NCBI RefSeq assembly: GCF_042652085.1
Contig: NZ_JBHSJF010000006.1
Span: forward strand, 1,550,001 to 1,614,000
Source of the DNA: Flaviflagellibacter deserti
GTDB lineage: Bacteria > Pseudomonadota > Alphaproteobacteria > Rhizobiales > Methylopilaceae
Direction of reading: 5' to 3'
Length of the DNA stretch: 64,000 nt
The notes beneath the pieces are model-generated. The model was not told where the DNA came from, did not search any database, and saw only the letters and a program-made list of their open reading frames with translations. Shown piece after piece: positions 51,640 to 60,488 of the stretch (position 1 is its first letter; each line of letters opens with the position of its first letter). Position numbers and translations under genes: made by a program.

Positions 51640-52497
51640 CTAGCCGATCGCCTCGAGCCCGACCTGGCCGAAGCCGCGCGCCGAGAGCGCGCCGAGCAGA
51701 GGAATAGGAAGAGAATTTCTCTGCGTGAACAACGCCCGGGGAACAGATACGGGGAGACCTGTCTCGTACGGACCGACCAGGGCCGCGACGCGACGTGCGA
51801 TTGCCGGTGCTGGATCGATCCAATTGACGGGCCACGGAGCCAAAGCCGTCAGCCGATCGAGGATTAAGGGGTAATGGGTGCAGGCGAGCACGATGACGTC
51901 CGTGCGGCTGTCGCCCTCACCGACAAAAGCGGGCGCGATTTCCGCGAGCACATCCTCGTCCCTGATCGTCTCGCCGCGCAAGACGGCCTCGGCGAGGCTC
52001 GCCAGTCCTTTACTGCCCACGAGATTGACTTCGCAATCCTGCGCATGGGCAGCAACGAGTTCATGCGTGTAGTCGCGCGCGACTGTTCCCATGGTCGCAA
52101 GCACGCTGATCCTGCGCGTCTTTGACAATGCGACGGCCGGCTTGATGGCCGGCACCGTACCAACGAAAGGTATGTCGTGACGCGCCCGCAGAACAGGTAG
52201 CGCCAGGGTCGATGCAGTATTGCAGGCGATGCAGACGATGTCCGGCGCATATCCACGGATGAACTGGTCCATCACGAGCGAAACGCGCTGGACCAGGGCT
52301 TTCTCCGCGAGACGACCATAAGGGAAGACTTCGGTGTCGCCGATATAGACGAGTTCGGAGCCTGCCATCTGGGTGGCGATCTCCGAATGGACGGTCAGCC
52401 CGCCCATTCCGGAATCGAACACACCGACGCGCGGCGGGCGGCCGGAAACTGGGCCGCGTGCCGTATCCGTCGTTCCCGCCAGCAGATCAACCCTCAC
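51640..52497 (-). CDS. murI: Glutamate racemase
   Basis: Makes D-glutamate for peptidoglycan. The two catalytic cysteines are present in CIACNTASTLALP (about residue 92) and VLACTHYPLI (about 205). VGVFDSGMGGLTVHSE is the family start, and GDTEVFPYG the substrate stretch. The 285-residue length fits; the N-terminal 20 residues are variable. It is followed by the GNAT gene on the same strand. Confidence 0.95.
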   Translation of the reverse strand: MRVDLLAGTTDTARGPVSGRPPRVGVFDSGMGGLTVHSEIATQMAGSELVYIGDTEVFPYGRLAEKALVQRVSLVMDQFIRGYAPDIVCIACNTASTLALPVLRARHDIPFVGTVPAIKPAVALSKTRRISVLATMGTVARDYTHELVAAHAQDCEVNLVGSKGLASLAEAVLRGETIRDEDVLAEIAPAFVGEGDSRTDVIVLACTHYPLILDRLTALAPWPVNWIDPAPAIARRVAALVGPYETGLPVSVPRALFTQRNSLPIPLLGALSARGFGQVGLEAIG

Positions 52498-52665
52498 CCG
52501 CGATCCTCATCGACTCGCCCGGTTGCCTTAGAATGGCTCGATTTTGATAACGAATTCGAACGCGCAACAAAACACCCCGTTCAAGTGTGCGAAGTGCTGC
52601 CGCACCTCGCCGCTTGCCAAAGGCACTCAAATTGAGGCCTGATCCGCCGTCGCAAGGAGGTCAAC

Positions 52666-53172
52666 ATGAACGTCTCGCGTCTCGCACTGATCGCTGCGTT
52701 CGTCGTCGCTGCCGGCTCTGCCCATGCGCAGAGCGCGGAAGGTGACTTCCTGAAGCGCTTCAATGGCTCCTTCGCGGGGGGTGGAGGAGTTCGCACGGCA
52801 GCCGACGGTAGCCCGTGGAACGTGAAGTGCAAAGTTAACGGCGCCTCGACCGACTCATCGGTGAAGATCGACGGCAATTGTACGGCCGCGGCGGTGGTAA
52901 CCCGCAGGATCGGCGCGGACCTCACGGTCGATTCCTCGGGCAGATATACTGGCACCTATATCGGTTCCAAGATCGGCCCGGCCGCGCTTTCCGGACGCCG
53001 CCAGGGCGACACGATCGTTCTCGACGTCACTTGGCCGAAACCCGTCAATGGCGATACCAAGGCCAAGATGACGATCAGCAACACCGGCAGTGGCTTCAGC
53101 TTCGCGGTCGACGATCTCGACAAGCCTGGCGGAAAGCCGGTGCGAATGAGCGATATCAGGCTGACGCGCTGA
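52666..53172 (+). CDS. Exported protein of unknown function
   Basis: A 168-residue protein with signal peptide MNVSRLALIAAFVVAAGSAHAQ. The remainder is predicted beta-rich, with repeating Gly-hydrophobic strands (SFAGGGGVRTAADGSPWNVKCK, YTGTYIGSKIGPAALSGR, AKMTISNTGSGFSFAV). AAGGAGG lies ideally before the ATG. It resembles small periplasmic barrel or lipocalin-like proteins that are conserved but unnamed in Hyphomicrobiales. Its 3' end overlaps the convergent thiolase by 17 nt. Confidence 0.8.
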   Translation: MNVSRLALIAAFVVAAGSAHAQSAEGDFLKRFNGSFAGGGGVRTAADGSPWNVKCKVNGASTDSSVKIDGNCTAAAVVTRRIGADLTVDSSGRYTGTYIGSKIGPAALSGRRQGDTIVLDVTWPKPVNGDTKAKMTISNTGSGFSFAVDDLDKPGGKPVRMSDIRLTR

Positions 53173-54283
53173 CCAGCAGCGCGCTTCCGAGACCGCCTGC
53201 GGCTGCGATGGCCGCGAGGCCGAGCGATCGCGCAGGCTGATGCTTCAACTCATGGAACAGACGCACCGCCAGGATCGCGCCTGATGCTCCGATTGGATGG
53301 CCGCGCGACAAGGCGCCGCCACCGACATTCACGATGCCGGAATCCAATCCGAGACCGTTGACGCAGGCCATCGCCTGAATGGCGAACGCTTCCATGATCT
53401 CGGCGCGCGCCAGATCGCCCGGGGGTACGCCGTGGCGGCGAAGCAGAGTCTGCGCCGCTGTGATCGGCGCGAGGCCCGGCTGCTCCGGATTGCCTCCTCC
53501 CCGCTGGCCGCCGAGTATCCTGAGCTTCGGCCCGGAATGGCGTGAGGCGACCTCTTCCGAAACCACGACGACGGCAGCCGCAGCATCGGCTTCGACCGCC
53601 GTCGTCGCGGCCGTCACCGCGTGCCCCGGATCTCCGGCCAATGCCGGCAGCCGGGCACACACACCCGCATCGAGCTTGCGGCTGAATTCGTCGCGCTGAA
53701 GACGGGCGACGAGAACGATCTCATCGCGATGATCCGTCCGGAGCGCCGTCCGATGGCTTTCGACGGCGAACCCCTCCTGTTCTACGCGTGAGATGCCGAG
53801 TTCTTCAGCGAGGAGGCCAGCCGCCTCGATCATGTCCGGATCCCGGTCGGCCCACGGCGTGAACGGCGGACGTGAATATTCGCGAGGCATTTCGTTGGGC
53901 GCGCTCGGGCGGACGAAGCGCAGCGGCGAGCGGCTGAAGCTCTCGACTCCGCCGGCCACGACGACCTCCGCCTCGCCGGACGAGATGCACGACGCTGCCA
54001 GCATGATCGCATCCAGCCCGGCACAGCATTGCGTATCGATCGTCAGTGCCGGGATGCTTTCCGGGATGCCTGCGGCAAGAGCCGCGAGCCGGGCGGGATT
54101 GCCGCCGCCGTAGAGGGCGTTGCCGAACATGACCTCGTCGACAGGTCCCGGCCGCAAACCGGCGTCCTTCAATGCCGTGGCAATCACCGGCGCCGCAAGA
54201 TCGTGAAGCTCGACATTACGGAACGCGCCGTTGCGCGAGGCGACCGCGCTTCGCCGTGCCGCGATGATATAGACCGGCCTCAT
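53156..54283 (-). CDS. Thiolase-family protein lacking the second catalytic cysteine
   Basis: A 375-residue thiolase fold. The nucleophilic Cys is in TIDTQCCAGLDAI, and ALSRGHPIGASGAI is the GHP loop with its His. The second, deprotonating Cys expected in a C-x-G-G-G motif near the C-terminus is replaced: the segment reads AIAAAGGLGSALLV. Either it is a degradative or biosynthetic thiolase with altered chemistry, or a decarboxylating/condensing enzyme. It is the last gene of the bioMNY operon (ATGA overlap with the ligase gene). Confidence 0.82.
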   Translation of the reverse strand: MRPVYIIAARRSAVASRNGAFRNVELHDLAAPVIATALKDAGLRPGPVDEVMFGNALYGGGNPARLAALAAGIPESIPALTIDTQCCAGLDAIMLAASCISSGEAEVVVAGGVESFSRSPLRFVRPSAPNEMPREYSRPPFTPWADRDPDMIEAAGLLAEELGISRVEQEGFAVESHRTALRTDHRDEIVLVARLQRDEFSRKLDAGVCARLPALAGDPGHAVTAATTAVEADAAAAVVVVSEEVASRHSGPKLRILGGQRGGGNPEQPGLAPITAAQTLLRRHGVPPGDLARAEIMEAFAIQAMACVNGLGLDSGIVNVGGGALSRGHPIGASGAILAVRLFHELKHQPARSLGLAAIAAAGGLGSALLVSASA

Positions 54284-55770
54284 GTCAGCACCTCGCAGGA
54301 GCCGTCGCGCCAAAGCGTCTCAAGCGTGGCAATATCGGTCTTGCCGGATCGCGTGCGCGGCCATTCGCGGACGAGCGCAAACACCTTCGGCACGCGGTTC
54401 GACGGCAGTTTCATCAAGAGATGCTCGGTCAGTTCGGCGCGACTGGGTTTCGGACCCGGCTCGGCATGAATCAGGCCGATCAGACGCACTCCCCTTCGCT
54501 CGTCCGGAACGGATATCACACCCGCCGCCGCCACCGCGGGATGGCGCTCCAGTGCGCCCTCTATCTCTTCAGGATGGATGTTCCGCCCCGAAACGATCGT
54601 CATCCGGTCATCGCGGCCGACGAGATGCAGGAAGCCGCTCTCATCCAGATATCCCCGATCGCCGACCGACACCTCCTCGCCCGCGCGATGCAGGTCGCCG
54701 GTGCCTGTCGCATAGCCGAGAAAAACGAGCGGGCTCTCGACATAGACAAGCCCTTCCCGTCCCTCCGGCAGCCTGCGGCCGCGCCGATCACGGATGCTGA
54801 TCGAAACGCCGGGAAAGGCCCTCCCGACCGAGCCCGACGGCACCGGCTCGTCGTCTCGCGCGAGCGCGACGAAACTCAATTCCGATGCGCCGTAGAACTC
54901 GGCGAAACGCGCGCCGGGGAAGCTACGCCGTATCTTCGGCAGCCGACTCTCCGGAAATTTCGCGCCGGACGACAACACCCAACGGACCGAGCCGAACGGC
55001 GCCAGTCCTGCTAATTCCGCAGCGTCGGTCATAACGTCGAGCTGGGTCGGCACGGCGTAGATCACCGAGACCCCGTGTGCCGGGATCAGCCGCACCGCAC
55101 CCGGCCAGAAGCCGCGCGTCAGCACGACCGTTGCTCCCGCATGGAGGCCGCTCGCAACGGCATAGAGAAACAGCGAATGCGTCAGCGTTCCTGCCGCGAG
55201 AACCACATCCTTCGGCCCGATCCCGAATTCCGCATCCGCCCCCTTGAAGCTCGCGGTCCATGACGAATGCCCGCGCCGGAAGCCTTTCGGCACGCCCGTC
55301 GAACCCGAGGTGAAGCCGACATAGAACGGCGCGCTCGCGGCGGGCATGGGCAATGCTGTCGCCTCGGCGGGCGCACCGACCGTGTCCGCCAGTTCGGACA
55401 TCGTACCGAACGCGTCCGGCAGAACGACGGCCCGCTTTATTGATTTGAGGCCCTCGACGGTGCTGACGATCAACGCCGGGGCAAGCTCTTCGAGCGCGGC
55501 GTCACGGAGCCCGTCGGGCCATGAAGCATCGAGTATCTGTGCTTCGCGGCCGGCATGCGCGACCGCCAGAAACAGAAGAGCGAGCGCGGGTCCGCTCGGC
55601 AAATGGAGCGCAACCCCCACACCGTCGGGAGTCTGCGCCGCGATCCACGACGCGAGCCGAGCCATCGTCCGGTCCAGCTCGCTCCAGGTCAGTCGGTCGT
55701 TCTCGAAGATCAACGCCGTTCGGCCGGGCGCCCGGCCCGCATGGCCTGCCAGCGGTGCGGTGACGCTCAT
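54280..55770 (-). CDS. Adenylate-forming acyl-CoA ligase-like protein
   Basis: A 496-residue ANL-superfamily enzyme that activates a carboxylic acid with ATP and CoA. FYVGFTSGSTGVPKGFRRGH is the ATP loop, FAEFYGASELSFVAL motif A5, VGDRGYLDESGFLHLVGRDD motif A7/A8, and TRSGKTDI includes the catalytic C-terminal Lys. Its start overlaps the bioY stop (ATGA) and its stop overlaps the thiolase start. Position beside biotin uptake suggests pimelate or a similar dicarboxylate as substrate, but this is inference. Confidence 0.85.
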   Translation of the reverse strand: MSVTAPLAGHAGRAPGRTALIFENDRLTWSELDRTMARLASWIAAQTPDGVGVALHLPSGPALALLFLAVAHAGREAQILDASWPDGLRDAALEELAPALIVSTVEGLKSIKRAVVLPDAFGTMSELADTVGAPAEATALPMPAASAPFYVGFTSGSTGVPKGFRRGHSSWTASFKGADAEFGIGPKDVVLAAGTLTHSLFLYAVASGLHAGATVVLTRGFWPGAVRLIPAHGVSVIYAVPTQLDVMTDAAELAGLAPFGSVRWVLSSGAKFPESRLPKIRRSFPGARFAEFYGASELSFVALARDDEPVPSGSVGRAFPGVSISIRDRRGRRLPEGREGLVYVESPLVFLGYATGTGDLHRAGEEVSVGDRGYLDESGFLHLVGRDDRMTIVSGRNIHPEEIEGALERHPAVAAAGVISVPDERRGVRLIGLIHAEPGPKPSRAELTEHLLMKLPSNRVPKVFALVREWPRTRSGKTDIATLETLWRDGSCEVLT

Positions 55771-56321
55771 CCCCGTCCGGCGATCGCCTTCGGCACCGCG
55801 CGGCTCGCGGCATCGGCGATGAAGCCGACAGCAATCGCTTTCAGCATGTCGCCCGGCACGAAGGCCATGCAGGCGAGCAAGGCCTGAACGAACGTCATGT
55901 CGGCCTTCCATGCGAGAAATGGCACGCCGAACAGATACATGACGCCGATGCCGCCGATCAGCGAGGCGATGATGGCCGCTGGGATGATCGGGACGTCCTC
56001 TAGCCTGGACATCACCAGACCGGCGACAAACGCGGCCGGAACAAAGCCCAGGATGAAGCCCGCGCTCGGCCCGTAGAAAACGCCAAGGCCGCCACGGCCG
56101 CCCGCAAGGATCGGCGCTCCGAGCGCGACGAGGAAAATGAAGAGCAGCACCGCCAGGGCACCGTTGCGCGCGCCCAGCGCGACGCCAGCCAGCATGATGC
56201 CGAGGCTCTGAAGCGTGATCGGCACGCCGCCGGCAACCGGCAGATCGAATTTCGGGAGCAGCCCGAGCGCTCCGATGATCGCTGCGAATAGAGCGATCCG
56301 GACGAGGTCGCGCGTTTCCAT
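55767..56321 (-). CDS. bioY: Biotin transporter substrate-binding subunit BioY (copy 1)
   Basis: A 184-residue S component of the ECF biotin importer with six membrane segments. RIALFAAIIGALGLLPKFDLPVAGGVPITLQSLGIMLAGVALGARNGALAV is the family start, and GGRGGLGVFYGPSAGFILGFVPAAFVAG the ligand-side motif. It shares the same architecture with the next BioY copy but differs in many positions. It lies between that copy and the ligase gene, with the stop overlapping the ligase start. Confidence 0.93.
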   Translation of the reverse strand: METRDLVRIALFAAIIGALGLLPKFDLPVAGGVPITLQSLGIMLAGVALGARNGALAVLLFIFLVALGAPILAGGRGGLGVFYGPSAGFILGFVPAAFVAGLVMSRLEDVPIIPAAIIASLIGGIGVMYLFGVPFLAWKADMTFVQALLACMAFVPGDMLKAIAVGFIADAASRAVPKAIAGRG

Positions 56322-56324
56322 GAA

Positions 56325-56882
56325 TCAGACCCCCGCTTCGGTCCCCGCCACCTTATCGGGACGCGTGACATATGACACCACGCCGGTGGCCAAAGCCTTC
56401 AACAATCCACCGGGAAGAAGCGACAGTGCCGTGACCGCGGCCTCGTCGAGACCCGTTCCGTTCACCGCCATCAGCACCGGAATGCCGATCAGGTTCAGCA
56501 GGACATAGCCGCCGACGACCGAGGCGAGAAATGCCGCGCCGAACATTCCAAGACGGAGCGACCAGCGATCGAACAGATAGCCGGAGACGAAAGCCGCCGG
56601 AATGAAACCGAGGATGAAACCGGCAGTCGGGCCGGCGAATACTTCAAGTCCGCCTCGCCCACCGGCAAGCAGCGGAGCACCGAACAGCAGAAGCAGGACG
56701 AAGAGAGCGGCCGCCAGAGCACCCCGGCGCGCGCCGAGCATCACGCCCGCGAGCGTCACGCCCATGCTCTGGGCCGTGATCGGCACACCGGCCGCGAACG
56801 GCAGATCGACCTTCGGAACCCACCCGAGCGCGGCGATGATGGCCGCGAACAGGACGATCAGTGCAAGATCTCTCAACCCCAT
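56325..56882 (-). CDS. BioY paralogue (copy 2)
   Basis: A 185-residue BioY-family S component. MGLRDLALIVLFAAIIAALGWVPKVDLPFAAGVPITAQSMG parallels copy 1, with GGRGGLEVFAGPTAGFILGFIPAAFVSGY. The start at 56882 overlaps the bioN stop by about ten bases; the frame further upstream lies inside bioN. Two BioY copies in one operon suggest either a duplicated biotin binder or a changed ligand for one of them. Confidence 0.9.
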   Translation of the reverse strand: MGLRDLALIVLFAAIIAALGWVPKVDLPFAAGVPITAQSMGVTLAGVMLGARRGALAAALFVLLLLFGAPLLAGGRGGLEVFAGPTAGFILGFIPAAFVSGYLFDRWSLRLGMFGAAFLASVVGGYVLLNLIGIPVLMAVNGTGLDEAAVTALSLLPGGLLKALATGVVSYVTRPDKVAGTEAGV

Positions 56883-57496
56883 TCTCGTCCCCCGCGCCGG
56901 GACCGCGCGACACCGCGCGCATCCAGCGCTTCCGCCACATGATCCGCTATCCGAAATGTATCGGCGATGAACGGGCCAAGCAGTCTGAACGAAGGCCGCC
57001 GTCCCGTACGGGCCCGCCAAGCTTCGCTCCGCGCCTCCCAATTGGCGCTCAATACGGGGATGAACCGGATCGCGAGCGAAACCGCAAGTGATAGCTTCCT
57101 CGGATTGAGGCCGAATGGTCGCAGCAATGTGAGCACCGGCGTCAATGCCGCCATCATCGCCTGCATGGTCGTCGTCATGCTGACGAGGTCCGCAAGCAGG
57201 ATCATCATCACGAGCCTTGCCACCGCGGCGACAGCTTCCTGCCATGTTCCGGCGAGGAGATGCAGCGCGGCGATGATGGCCAGAAGCACCGCGAATGAAC
57301 GGATCATCGCCAGCCGTTTGAAGGCTTCCTTGCCGAGCGAGGCGTAGAGCAGCACCACTCCGGCGAGCGCCGCGACAAGCGCGCGCCAGTCGTCGACCGG
57401 AAGGATGACGACGCTGAGAATGGCGAGCGCGGCCAGCTTCGCGCCGGCCGGCATGCGGTGCAGCCAGGTCTCACGGCCGAGATAGTTCGAGATCAT
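56873..57496 (-). CDS. bioN: ECF transporter transmembrane subunit BioN
   Basis: A 207-residue CbiQ/EcfT-type permease. Five or so membrane segments follow MISNYLGRETWLHRMPAGAKLAALAILSVVIL. The two Ala-Arg-containing coupling helices are seen near the C-terminus (SEAWRARTGRR and ALDARGVARSRR), which contact the ATPase. The stop of bioM overlaps its start (ATGA). It joins BioY to the ATPase BioM. Confidence 0.92.
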   Translation of the reverse strand: MISNYLGRETWLHRMPAGAKLAALAILSVVILPVDDWRALVAALAGVVLLYASLGKEAFKRLAMIRSFAVLLAIIAALHLLAGTWQEAVAAVARLVMMILLADLVSMTTTMQAMMAALTPVLTLLRPFGLNPRKLSLAVSLAIRFIPVLSANWEARSEAWRARTGRRPSFRLLGPFIADTFRIADHVAEALDARGVARSRRGGREWG

Positions 57497-58212
57497 GCCC
57501 GCCTCGCTGTCTTCAGGCCGCGTATGGACGCCTCGTAGGCGGCGATGACAGTCGCGGGCCTGCCGTCCTCTCGGACACGGCCGTCGTCAAGCCAGAGCAG
57601 ACGGTCGAAAGCCGACAGGAATTCGAAATCATGGCTGGCCATGACGACCGCTTGCGGCAGCGCACGCAGCCGGTCCGACAGGTCGAGGCGGGTCGGCAGA
57701 TCGAGGCTCGAGAATGGCTCGTCGAGAAGGAGCACCGAGGGTTCAGGCGCGATCACCGAGAGCAGGCAGACGAGTTGCCGCTGTCCTTCCGAGAGCTCGT
57801 GAACCGCACGCTTTTCCCACCCCTCGCAACCGTTTGCAGCGAGAAGTTCGCGTGCCGCGGCATTCGCCTCGGCGTCCGTCATTCCCTTCTCGGTGAGACC
57901 GAAGGCGATCTCCTCGCCGACCGTCGGAAACAGGATCTGGTGGTCGGGATTCTGGAACAGGAAACCGACATTGCCGGGCAGTTCACCGCGGTGGGTTTTC
58001 GTCTCCAGTCCTTCGACGAAGACTTCGCCGGCATCCGGAAGCAGAAGCCCTGCCGCGAGCCGAAGCAGCGTGCTCTTGCCCGAGCCGTTATTGCCGATCA
58101 GCCCGACCCGCCGTTCGCCTAGAGATGCCGAGAACCCGTCGAACACGGTTCGCGCCCCTCGGCCGAGCGAAACGTTGTCGAACCTCAGATAGGGCGAAAC
58201 CGTGTCAGGCAT
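57493..58212 (-). CDS. bioM: ECF transporter ATPase BioM
   Basis: A 239-residue ABC ATPase. GLIGNNGSGKSTLLRLAAGLL is Walker A; HELSEGQRQLVCLLSVIA the signature (SEGQ); SVLLLDEPFSSLDLPTRL Walker B; MASHDFEFL the switch His. It is the first gene of the operon bioM-bioN-bioY2-bioY1-ligase-thiolase. Only about 45 nt separate it from pgl upstream, which may also be co-transcribed. Confidence 0.93.
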   Translation of the reverse strand: MPDTVSPYLRFDNVSLGRGARTVFDGFSASLGERRVGLIGNNGSGKSTLLRLAAGLLLPDAGEVFVEGLETKTHRGELPGNVGFLFQNPDHQILFPTVGEEIAFGLTEKGMTDAEANAAARELLAANGCEGWEKRAVHELSEGQRQLVCLLSVIAPEPSVLLLDEPFSSLDLPTRLDLSDRLRALPQAVVMASHDFEFLSAFDRLLWLDDGRVREDGRPATVIAAYEASIRGLKTARRA

Positions 58213-58257
58213 GGGTTGCCTGCATACGCGTCCCGGGAAGAGCGGTCCAGTTCCGGG

Positions 58258-58965
58258 TCAGCCGGTGGAAGCGGCCCGGTCGATCAGCCAGACCAGATCG
58301 CCATGCGGTTTCAGCCGTGCCGAGGGCAGATCCTCGCCTGCCCGGACGCGTGCCAAAGTCGCCGCCTTGGTGGCTCCGGCCACCAGGAAAGCCGAGAACC
58401 GGCAGCTCTCGAGCGCGGGGAAAGTCAGCGTCACGCGCGGCACGAAGGGCTTCATGCCGGGCTCGGACGCGACGACCCACTTCTCGCTCTCGTTCAGCGT
58501 CGACATGCCCGCGAACAGCGAGGCCGTGTGGCCGTCATCTCCCATACCGTTCAGTACGAGATCGAACAACGGGCGCGATGCGTCGAGCTTGTCAGCGCCG
58601 TAGAACGCCTTCAACTCGGCTTCGTAGAGACGGGCACTCTCTTCCGGCGACGCGGTCTCGGTCGGGATCGCATGGACGTTTTCGGCCGGCATGGGTACAT
58701 GGTCGAGCAGCACCCGCCGCGCCATTCCGGCATTGCTCAATTCGTCTCCCGGCGGCACGAAACGCTCGTCGCTGAAGAAGACGTGGATGCGCTCCCAGGG
58801 CAGGTTCTCACCCGCGAGGAGCCGATAGAGACGCTCAGGCGTCGAGCCGCCGGTCAGGCAGACCGCCACCCGGCCCGGATTATGGTCGATCGCCGACAGA
58901 AACCACTGCCTCGCACGCTCGGCGAGATCGTCCGGATCCTGCAGGATTTCGACGTTCAGCGTCAT
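58258..58965 (-). CDS. pgl: 6-Phosphogluconolactonase
   Basis: Hydrolyses 6-phosphogluconolactone in the oxidative pentose-phosphate / Entner-Doudoroff pathway. VAVCLTGGSTPERLYRLLAG is the family start, VFFSDERFVPPGDELSNAGMARRVLLDHV the substrate stretch, and NGMGDDGHTASLFAGM the catalytic loop. The 235-residue length is normal. The start overlaps the zwf stop (ATGA). Confidence 0.95.
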   Translation of the reverse strand: MTLNVEILQDPDDLAERARQWFLSAIDHNPGRVAVCLTGGSTPERLYRLLAGENLPWERIHVFFSDERFVPPGDELSNAGMARRVLLDHVPMPAENVHAIPTETASPEESARLYEAELKAFYGADKLDASRPLFDLVLNGMGDDGHTASLFAGMSTLNESEKWVVASEPGMKPFVPRVTLTFPALESCRFSAFLVAGATKAATLARVRAGEDLPSARLKPHGDLVWLIDRAASTG

Positions 58966-60488
58966 CCGTTATAGAGCGAGCGCCAGGTGCGCCCGTCCTT
59001 TTCGAGCAGGTGCTCGGAGGCCTCCGGCCCGTCGCTGCCCGCCTCGTAAGTATGCATGCCCATCGGTCCGGCCTTTTCCCAGGCATCGAGGAAGGGCTGC
59101 ACCGCGCGCCAGCCGGCTTCGACACCATCCGCGCGCTGGTAGAGGATCGCGTCGCCAACCATGCAATCGTAGATCAGAGTCTCGTAGCCGGTCGCGGGCG
59201 CCGCCTCGAAATAGTCCTTGTACTGGAAGGTCATGCCGACCGGTACGGTCTGGATTTCCGGACCCGGCACCTTGGCGTTGAAGTGCAGGACCATGCCCTC
59301 GTCGGGCTGGATGCGGATGACCAGATCGTTGTCGCCGAGTTCGTCCATCGACAGGTTCCTGAACATCGAAACCGGCGCGTTCTTGAATTTGATGACGATC
59401 TCGCTGCGACGCTTGTTAAGGGCCTTGCCGGTGCGCAGATAGAACGGCACGCCGGCCCAGCGCCAATTGTCGACTTCGAGCTTCAGCGCGGCGAATGTCT
59501 CGGTGGTCGAACCCGGCATGACGTCCGGCGATTTGCGATAGGAGGTGATCTCGCGATCGCCGACATAGCCGCCGCGATATTGCGCGCGTACCGACATCGC
59601 GATCGCTTCCTTCTCCGTCACCTGACGGATCGAGTCCAAGGCCTCGGCCTTCTCGGAGCGCACAGCATTCGCATCGAAGCGCGACGGCGGCTCCATCGCG
59701 ACGAGCGAGAGAAGCTGGAAGAGATGGTTCGGCACCATGTCGCGCAGCGCGCCGGTCACATCGTAGAACTTGCCGCGCGTACCGACATCGACCGTCTCCG
59801 CGACGGTGATCTGCACGTGGTCGATATGATTGCGGTTCCACACCGGCTCGAACAGGCCGTTGGCGAAGCGCAGGATGAGGATGTTCTGGACCGTCTCCTT
59901 GCCGAGATAATGGTCCATGCGGAAAATCTGGTCTTCCTTCAGGACGGCGAGAAGCTTGCGGTTGAGTTCCCTGGCGGATTCGAGGTCGGTGCCGAACGGC
60001 TTCTCGATGATGACGCGACGCCAGGCGCCATTCTCCTCGCGCGTCAGCCCGGCCTTTGCCAGATGCTGGGCGATCGGCGCGAAGGCCGCCGGCGGCGTCG
60101 CGCAATAGAACAGGCGGTTGCCCTTGGTACGCCCGTTCTGCTCGATCCGATCGAGTTCGCGTCCGAGCTTGGCGTAGGTCTCGTCGTTGTCGAAGTCGCC
60201 CGAGACATATGTCACGCAGGACAGAAGCCATTGCGCCGTCTCGGGATCGACGGCCTGAGTGGCGAACTCCTTCAGCGAGTCCTGTAGCTGGAGGCGAAAC
60301 TCTTCAGGCGGCTGATCATGGCGGGCGACGCCGACGATCGAGAAACCTTCGGAGAGCAGTCCTGTCGCAGCCAGATTGTAGAGCGCAGGCAACAAAAGCC
60401 GCCGGGTGAGATCACCCGAGGCGCCGAAGATCACGAACGAACAGGGCGGAGCCGCCGGCGGTTTGCGCGTCTCGTTACTTATCAACAT
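58962..60488 (-). CDS. zwf: Glucose-6-phosphate 1-dehydrogenase
   Basis: Oxidises glucose 6-phosphate to 6-phosphogluconolactone with NADP+ (or NAD+). VIFGASGDLTRRLLLPALYNL binds the cofactor; IFRMDHYLGKETVQNIL holds the catalytic His and the substrate Lys. The 508-residue length is right for bacteria. Its start overlaps the gnd stop by 14 nt. gnd-zwf-pgl form one unit supplying NADPH. Confidence 0.97.
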   Translation of the reverse strand: MLISNETRKPPAAPPCSFVIFGASGDLTRRLLLPALYNLAATGLLSEGFSIVGVARHDQPPEEFRLQLQDSLKEFATQAVDPETAQWLLSCVTYVSGDFDNDETYAKLGRELDRIEQNGRTKGNRLFYCATPPAAFAPIAQHLAKAGLTREENGAWRRVIIEKPFGTDLESARELNRKLLAVLKEDQIFRMDHYLGKETVQNILILRFANGLFEPVWNRNHIDHVQITVAETVDVGTRGKFYDVTGALRDMVPNHLFQLLSLVAMEPPSRFDANAVRSEKAEALDSIRQVTEKEAIAMSVRAQYRGGYVGDREITSYRKSPDVMPGSTTETFAALKLEVDNWRWAGVPFYLRTGKALNKRRSEIVIKFKNAPVSMFRNLSMDELGDNDLVIRIQPDEGMVLHFNAKVPGPEIQTVPVGMTFQYKDYFEAAPATGYETLIYDCMVGDAILYQRADGVEAGWRAVQPFLDAWEKAGPMGMHTYEAGSDGPEASEHLLEKDGRTWRSLYNG

